The notes beneath the pieces are model-generated. The model was not told the origin of the DNA. It did not search any database and saw nothing but the letters and a program-made list of their open reading frames with translations. From assembly GCA_035550795.1 (NCBI GenBank), contig DASZOL010000054.1:13641-77640 (forward strand): a stretch of 64,000 nucleotides of DNA, read 5' to 3'. The translations under genes were made by a program, and so were the position numbers. This DNA comes from DASRDR01 sp035550795 (GTDB lineage Bacteria > Methylomirabilota > Methylomirabilia > Rokubacteriales > DASRDR01). Shown here in pieces: positions 59,569-64,000 of the stretch (position 1 is its first letter; each line of letters starts with the position of its first letter).

Positions 59569-60215
59569 GCCGCCCGTGCTCCGAGCCAGTGGTCGAGGGC
59601 CGAGCGGATCTCCCGCGTGGCCGCCGCCGGATCCGCCTGGCAGACGACCGCCGAGATGACGGCCACGCCCTGAGCCCCGGCCTCCAGGAGAACGCCGACC
59701 CGTTCGGCGGTGACGCTGCCGATCGCGATCACGGGCTTGGGCACCGCCTGGACGATGGCGCGGAGCCCGTCGAGCCCGAGCGCCGGGGCGGGGTCCCCCT
59801 TGGAGCGCGTTCCGAAGACGGGGCCCACGCCGAGGTAGTCTACGTCGCTGGCCGCGACCTGGATCGCCTCCGCGAGGCTGTTCGCCGTGCCGCCGATGAG
59901 GGCCTGCGCCCCGAGGAGGCGGCGGGCGGTTGCCACGTCGAGGTCATTGCGCCCGAGGTGGACGGCGCTTGCCCCTGCCGCAAGCGCCACGTCGACGCGG
60001 TCGTCCACCACGAGACCGGCATGGGTCCCCTCCAGGGCCCGCCTGACCGCGATGGCCATGTCGACGAGGGCGCGCGTCGTCCATGGCCGCTTCTCGCGGA
60101 ACTGGACCGCGTCGGCCCCCGCGGCCGCCGCGAGCCGCGCCAGCTCGACGTGCGAGAAGCGGTCCTGCAGCACCGTGTCGGTGATCACATGCAGACGGCC
60201 GAGCGGCGGCTTCAT
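59565..60215 (-). CDS. thiE: Thiamine phosphate synthase (copy 2)
   Basis: 216 residues from the ATG at 60213-60215, overlapping the thiD stop (ATGA). It has RLHVITDTVLQ, DAVQFREKRPWTTRALVDMA (the pyrophosphate-binding QxREK), VDDRVDVALAAGASAVHLGRND, ALIGGTANSLAEA and YLGVGPVFGTRSKGD. It joins HMP-PP and thiazole phosphate. The full set of ThiE motifs makes it the better candidate for the true synthase of the two copies. Confidence 0.9.
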   Translation of the reverse strand: MKPPLGRLHVITDTVLQDRFSHVELARLAAAAGADAVQFREKRPWTTRALVDMAIAVRRALEGTHAGLVVDDRVDVALAAGASAVHLGRNDLDVATARRLLGAQALIGGTANSLAEAIQVAASDVDYLGVGPVFGTRSKGDPAPALGLDGLRAIVQAVPKPVIAIGSVTAERVGVLLEAGAQGVAVISAVVCQADPAAATREIRSALDHWLGARAA

Positions 60216-61051
60216 CGTGAAACCACCGCCAGGCGCTCCATCCAGCGCTCGCACTCGCCGGGACGGCGGAGGTAGAAGAAGTGGTCCGTCGGGCCGACTC
60301 CCGCCCCGATCGGCAGCCCCGCGCGGATTGCCTCGGTGACGTAGGCCTTGGCCCGCACGATCGCATCCTCCAGCGAGCGCCCGTGGGCGAGCTGGGTCGC
60401 GATCGCCGCCGAGTACGTGCACCCCGTACCGTGCGTGTGCCGGGCGTCGACGTGCTCACCGGGAAACGTCCGCATCCCATCGGGCATGACGAGGACATCC
60501 GTCGCGGGGCGCTCCTCGAGATGTCCGCCCTTGACCAGCACGGCGCGCGCCCCGGCGGCGACCAGCCGGCGCCCCGCCTCCTGGGCGTCGGCGAGCGTGC
60601 GAACCTGGATCCCCGTGAGGGCCTGCGCCTCGTGGACGTTCGGGGTCACGAGCGTTGCGAGCGGCAACAGCGCGTCGCCGAGGGCGGCGACGGCCTCCGG
60701 CCGGAGCAGGCGGAATCCCGTCTTGGAGACCATCACCGGATCGAGCACGTAGTGCGCCGGACGGTGACCGCGGAGCACCTTCGCCACCGTCTCGATGACG
60801 GCGGCGGACGCGAGCATGCCCGTCTTGACCGCGCCGACGCGCAGGTCGCCGAACACCGCGTCCGCCTGGGCCCGGATGAGATCGAGGTCCAGCTCGACGG
60901 CCGCGGTCACGCCGCGGGTGTTCTGGGCGGTGATCGCCGTGATCACGGACGCGCCGTAGCCGCCGTTCGCGGAGATGGCCTTCAGGTCGGCCTGGATGCC
61001 CGCGCCCGCCGATGAGTCGGAGCCTGCGATTGTGAGGACGATCGGGACCAT
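60212..61051 (-). CDS. thiD: Hydroxymethylpyrimidine/phosphomethylpyrimidine kinase
   Basis: 279-residue ribokinase-fold enzyme that phosphorylates HMP twice. VLTIAGSDSSAGAGIQADLK, SVITAITAQNTRGV, DPVMVSKTGFRLL, VTPNVHEAQALTG and the anion hole/catalytic Asp region HTHGTGCTYSAAIATQLA are all present. It is the first gene after the second TPP riboswitch. CytX may feed it with HMP. Confidence 0.96.
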   Translation of the reverse strand: MVPIVLTIAGSDSSAGAGIQADLKAISANGGYGASVITAITAQNTRGVTAAVELDLDLIRAQADAVFGDLRVGAVKTGMLASAAVIETVAKVLRGHRPAHYVLDPVMVSKTGFRLLRPEAVAALGDALLPLATLVTPNVHEAQALTGIQVRTLADAQEAGRRLVAAGARAVLVKGGHLEERPATDVLVMPDGMRTFPGEHVDARHTHGTGCTYSAAIATQLAHGRSLEDAIVRAKAYVTEAIRAGLPIGAGVGPTDHFFYLRRPGECERWMERLAVVSR

Positions 61052-61054
61052 GTG

Positions 61055-61138
61055 CGCTCCCTACGCCGGCATTACCCGGGTCAGGTTCGACGGGTATGTT
61101 CTCAGGCTCGGCCGCGCGGGCCGAACCACCCCGGTGGA
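61055..61138 (-). promoter_or_regulatory. TPP riboswitch upstream of thiD
   Basis: On the minus strand CCGGGGTGG, CCTGAGAACA, ACCTGACCCGGGTAATGCC and GGCGTAGGGAG occur in the aptamer order. The aptamer ends only a few bases from the thiD ATG, and its last P1 strand contains GGGAG, the ribosome-binding site. TPP binding should therefore block translation directly. It likely controls the whole thiD-E-O-S-G-E set. Confidence 0.95.
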
Positions 61139-61344
61139 CAACTCTGATCATAGCGCAGGCGGGGCCGATTGCAACGGCGCGGGGACTCTCTGCCGCCCGA
61201 ACGTGAGGGGGTCACCCCCGCGCAACACCGCGGTCGTAGGTAGCCTCCAGGCCGACCGAGCGTGCACACCCGACGGGAGACAGCCATGCCGACGGGAGCC
61301 AGCCATGAAGGAAGGGGACCGCGCCCTCTCTAACCTCTGTCGAA

Positions 61345-61755
61345 CCCCTCGTTCCGAGCGGCCCTGGTAGCCCGCTATTCCCGGCGGCAGGTCCTGGCCG
61401 GCGGCCTCGTCGCGGGGGCGGCGGCGCTGCTCCTGACCGGCGCCCTCCGTCCCGAGTCGGCGGGTCGTCGGACAGCCCTCCGGGCTTTCGGAATATCCCC
61501 GTCGCGAAGGCGGATTCCGTGACCGTGCCGACCGGGTACACGGCGGAGGTGCTCTACGCCTGGGGCGATCCGATCGGCGACGGCCCGGAGCTCAACCCGG
61601 ACGCGAGTGACTCGACCGCCGACCAGGAGCGTCAGGCCCGCATGCACCACGACGCCATCCACTACTTCCCGCTGCCGCTCGGCTCGGATAGCTCCGCCCG
61701 CGACCTTCTGGCCGTGAGGCAATCGGGCGTACTCCACCAGTCCGAGATATCAGCT
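61345..61755 (+). pseudogene. phoX: PhoX-family alkaline phosphatase N-terminal remnant
   Basis: The first frame carries AALVARYSRRQVLAGGLVAG, a Tat-type twin-arginine start; a shift between about 61440 and 61470 leads to PPGFRNIPVAKADSVTVPTG, YTAEVLYAWGDPIGDGPE and QARMHHDAIHYFPLPLGS, clear PhoX sequence. After DLLAV the similarity stops and the frame runs into the sulfotransferase gene. About 450 residues, including most metal ligands, are missing. Confidence 0.8.
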
Positions 61756-62877
61756 CATGACCCGTTTCGTAGCCCATAAGACTTCTGCGGTTACCTGGTC
61801 GATGTATCGACCGTCCTCATCGCTCAGCTCGCGATGCCGGTGCAAGGGCTCCCCGATTACTCCGTGGCTGCGGACCTTGAAGCTGGAATTGGCCAGGATC
61901 GGCAAGCCGTTGAACGTGGGGCGCGTCATGTGCGGGGTGTACTCGATCTCCAGCCATTCAGCCAGACCCCGCATGGTGGCGGCGGTATCGCCGAGTAGGG
62001 CCTCGAAGCTGAGAATGCGAACCCGGGGGCCGTACGTCTCTTTGGCCTGAATGATCGCCCGGGTCGAGCTGAGCCAAACCGCGATGGCTTTCCTCGGGTG
62101 GCGAGGTCGGAGAGCTCCGGTGGCGTCAGGTGAGGCAGAGACGTACCAGCTCTTAGGCTCGCGAACAATCGCGATCAACCTCCCGTCGGGATAAGCCGCG
62201 AAGAACTTCTGCAGATTGTCAGGGTTCCTGCTCATCCGCGGCACGAACGCTGTGATGAACTTCTTGGGACCAGCGTAAAGATTCTGATTGTCCAGCCAGG
62301 CGTTGAAGTAGGACGTCATGTAGCTATTGAGGATGTCTCGCGGCGAGCGAACCGGCTGGGAAGCGATGCAGTGGTCGAAGATCGCCTTCTGCAGTGAAGG
62401 GAGAAACAGGAATGGGTGCGTCGGCAAATCGTCATCAGCGCCGGTGCCGTGTTTCTCGTAGCCGCCACGCCGGACGTGCTTCAACACGGTTGGTTCGAAG
62501 AGGGTGCGAAACCAGCCGTCGGGCGTGTCGTTGAGGTCCAGCGGCGGCCAGGTCCACTTGTGAGGGTAGCCGATCTTGAGCTCGGGGGGATGCGCATGGC
62601 ACTGGGGGTGCATGTCGAAGAGCTGGCTGAGCAGGGTTCCTCCCGATCGGCTTATCTGGGAGATCAAGACCAGCGGTTCGGTCACGGGCGTCAGATACTC
62701 TAGCCGCATCTGGCAGAGCTTGTGGATCTCCTCGAGCGACACGCCCGTCCTTCGTTCGGCCCGTCGGAAGAAGGCCTGCCGCTTCCACGCGGGCGATCCA
62801 GGCAGACGGAGGAGTAACGGCAGCCAGCGACGGGCAAACGACCTGTAGCGTCGGGAGAAGCTGGAATCTGTCCCCAT
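61750..62877 (-). CDS. Sulfotransferase-family protein (1)
   Basis: 375 residues from the ATG at 62875-62877, with GGAGG about 12 nt before it; a GTG at 62907 would add 10 residues. The PAPS-binding loop is LVLISQISRSGGTLLSQLFD, the family's P-loop-like SxSGxTLL. A second PAPS element is LIAIVREPKSWYVSASPDA. The fold region ends with LILSFEALLGDTAATMRGLAEWL-type sequence (RILSFEALLGD). Substrate unknown, perhaps a surface glycan or lipid. Less GC-rich than its neighbours, a hint of transfer. Confidence 0.82.
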   Translation of the reverse strand: MGTDSSFSRRYRSFARRWLPLLLRLPGSPAWKRQAFFRRAERRTGVSLEEIHKLCQMRLEYLTPVTEPLVLISQISRSGGTLLSQLFDMHPQCHAHPPELKIGYPHKWTWPPLDLNDTPDGWFRTLFEPTVLKHVRRGGYEKHGTGADDDLPTHPFLFLPSLQKAIFDHCIASQPVRSPRDILNSYMTSYFNAWLDNQNLYAGPKKFITAFVPRMSRNPDNLQKFFAAYPDGRLIAIVREPKSWYVSASPDATGALRPRHPRKAIAVWLSSTRAIIQAKETYGPRVRILSFEALLGDTAATMRGLAEWLEIEYTPHMTRPTFNGLPILANSSFKVRSHGVIGEPLHRHRELSDEDGRYIDQVTAEVLWATKRVMS

Positions 62878-63120
62878 GAGATCAGATACCTCCGCGTAGC
62901 ACCTCACATGTCATTCGCCGCTCCCAAACAGCGCACCACAGGCAGGCCGGGCGTCACGGCGAGGTGGCGACCGAGGCGGCAAACCGCGCGTGGTGGAAGC
63001 GCGGGCGGAACTCGCGGATCCGGTCTTCCGCGCCCCCGCGGGGCCGGCGGGCCGGTTCGTGCAGCCCGCCGAGCGCCCCGCCCTGTCGTCGGGCGACCAA
63101 CGTCGGACCATCCGCCCTCT

Positions 63121-63801
63121 CTAGAACGTGTACCCGTGCAGGCGGATCTCTTCGGCGAATCGGCGGGCGATCAGCTCCCGCTGCGCGTCCGTGTACGCGC
63201 GGCGATAGTCACCGCGCACCGGGCGGGCCTTGGCCCGCACGCCGAGGTCGCCGCAGAACGGGATGCCGAGCGCCTCGAAGGTCTCGCCGAGATCCTCGTT
63301 CAGCCGCTCGTAGCGCAGGACCCGATCCACGATGGTCCGGCCGCTCGGGTCGGTGTACCTGGGATGGTTCACGCAGAAGCGTCCGGTGGTCAGGTACTCG
63401 TCGAACGTCAGCGCGCCCGCCCGCTCGTGGCGCGCCCAGTGATAGTGAGAAAGCGTCTTGTCCCAGGGGTTCCGCTCGACGCAGAACTTGAAGTAGCCGT
63501 TCCAGACACTCCGGGGCACCCGCGCCCGGACCTTGAGCGCTGGGATGTGATTGTAGTACCGTCGCCGATGGCGCAGCTCCTTGAAGGTGGAGAAGATCGA
63601 GCGCCCTCGAGTGGCGATCAGCTCGGGAAGGGGATTGAAGGAGCCCGCGTAGTTGCGCGGCCGGTGGGGCGCCACCCGGGGACGGATCGGGGTCAGTACG
63701 TCGTCGTCTGCGCAGATCTCGGACAGGAAGACCTCGATGCTGGTGCCGGCGGTCTTCTTGGTCTTGATGAAGATGAACCGGTAGCGGTGTGACAGGACCA
63801 C
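63121..63801 (-). CDS. Sulfotransferase-family protein (2)
   Basis: 226 residues of the Sulfotransfer_2 type. Opens with RFIFIKTKKTAGTSIEVFLSE, the PAPS-binding KTAGTS loop; YFKFCVERNPWDKTLSHYHW is the second PAPS-binding block (R/S of the 3'-phosphate site). Downstream LRYERLNEDLGETFEALGIP is typical of the family. Together with the neighbour at 61750-62877 and a glycosyltransferase fragment it marks an envelope polysaccharide region. Confidence 0.85.
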   Translation of the reverse strand: MVLSHRYRFIFIKTKKTAGTSIEVFLSEICADDDVLTPIRPRVAPHRPRNYAGSFNPLPELIATRGRSIFSTFKELRHRRRYYNHIPALKVRARVPRSVWNGYFKFCVERNPWDKTLSHYHWARHERAGALTFDEYLTTGRFCVNHPRYTDPSGRTIVDRVLRYERLNEDLGETFEALGIPFCGDLGVRAKARPVRGDYRRAYTDAQRELIARRFAEEIRLHGYTF

Positions 63802-63807
63802 CGCGGG

Positions 63808-63966
63808 TCAGCCCTGCCCGGAACGCCCTGCCGCGCCGAGAAGGCGCAGCTCCTGGTACAGCCCGTCCAGCCGGCGGACCATCGCGTCCAGTGCGAACTC
63901 GACCGACCGCGCCCGCGCGCGATCGGCGAGGTCCTGCGCGCGGTCGACAGACTCCATGGGCCGCAT
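63808..63966 (-). CDS. Short ORF resembling a glycosyltransferase C-terminus
   Basis: 52 residues, with ARSVEFALDAMVRRLDGLYQELR, the kind of helix that ends family 4 glycosyltransferases. An in-frame TGA lies upstream, near 63980, so no longer protein is readable in this window. It is either a small gene or the tail of a frameshifted glycosyltransferase beyond the right edge. Confidence 0.35.
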   Translation of the reverse strand: MRPMESVDRAQDLADRARARSVEFALDAMVRRLDGLYQELRLLGAAGRSGQG

Positions 63967-64000
63967 GATATGGGGCCACGCTGACGAGGGTCAAGCTCGC

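Noticed and set aside
62908..63120. Possible end of another gene between the two sulfotransferases
   Set aside because: Only short, stop-interrupted frames without recognisable motifs.

Overview
The window reads as a very GC-rich, Gram-negative chromosomal segment from a free-living environmental bacterium. Mla/MCE lipid transport, a TolC-type channel, squalene-hopene cyclase, flavin monooxygenases of the luciferase fold, an orphan ABC_sub_bind-type solute-binding protein, two TPP riboswitches and many GTG/TTG starts suggest a Candidatus Rokubacteria / Methylomirabilota-like soil genome. That assignment is inference from gene content; no 16S gene is present. There is no rRNA, intact tRNA, CRISPR array, insertion sequence or phage module. 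Genes are tightly packed and translationally coupled: well over a dozen junctions are NTGA overlaps, where ATG, GTG, TTG or probably CTG shares bases with the upstream TGA.

Layout. 1-7120: hopanoid/carotenoid edge (partial CruF-like gene, squalene-hopene cyclase) followed by mlaE-mlaF-mlaD-tolC-mlaC and a nucleotidyltransferase. 7127-10875: two divergent luciferase-like monooxygenases with RidA, GAF and Nudix genes. 10862-14073: phosphonate catabolism (PhnW-like transaminase, PhnA-like hydrolase) beside a dimethylglycine-dehydrogenase-like gene with a large internal deletion. 14248-19146: a coupled cluster of a Cys-cluster protein, half a cyclic-nucleotide domain, two D-Ala-D-Ala-ligase-like ATP-grasp enzymes and a lysine-2,3-aminomutase-type radical SAM enzyme. 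20032-21530: an ECF sigma factor coupled to a single polypeptide that joins an anti-sigma-type zinc motif, an O6-alkylguanine methyltransferase and an Ada-type four-cysteine zinc domain. 21678-30771: molybdopterin oxidoreductase, TfoX-like, GNAT, GT9, PAP2, MalQ and a PhoR/PhoB-like pair. 30864-33927: vitamin B6 synthesis (PdxT, PdxS, PdxR-like). 34069-41412: TPR-cyclase, solute-binding protein, a rhodanese-CBS gene with an in-frame TGA, and a sugar ABC importer. 41504-43006: TPP-riboswitch-controlled CytX. 43058-54982: phoU-pstBACS, decayed phoB-like and ppk1 remnants, then phnDCE1E2. 56746-61138: thiE-thiG-thiS-thiO-thiE-thiD under a second TPP riboswitch. 61345-64000: broken phoX and two sulfotransferases.

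Phosphorus acquisition is a recurring theme (Pst, PhnCDE, PhnW/PhnA, and remnants of PhoB, Ppk1 and PhoX), as is cofactor supply (thiamine, PLP).

Three things stand out as potentially undescribed. (1) 37414-38106 is best read as a selenocysteine-containing rhodanese-CBS protein: the frame stays open and homologous across the TGA, and an 8-bp hairpin with a GUG loop sits 20 nt downstream, where a bacterial SECIS is expected. (2) 20032-21530 looks like an alkylation response in which the Ada zinc domain and methyltransferase have been moved onto an anti-sigma factor instead of an AraC-type activator. (3) 14822-19146 is a coupled ATP-grasp/ATP-grasp/KamA cluster that could make a beta-amino-acid-containing dipeptide.
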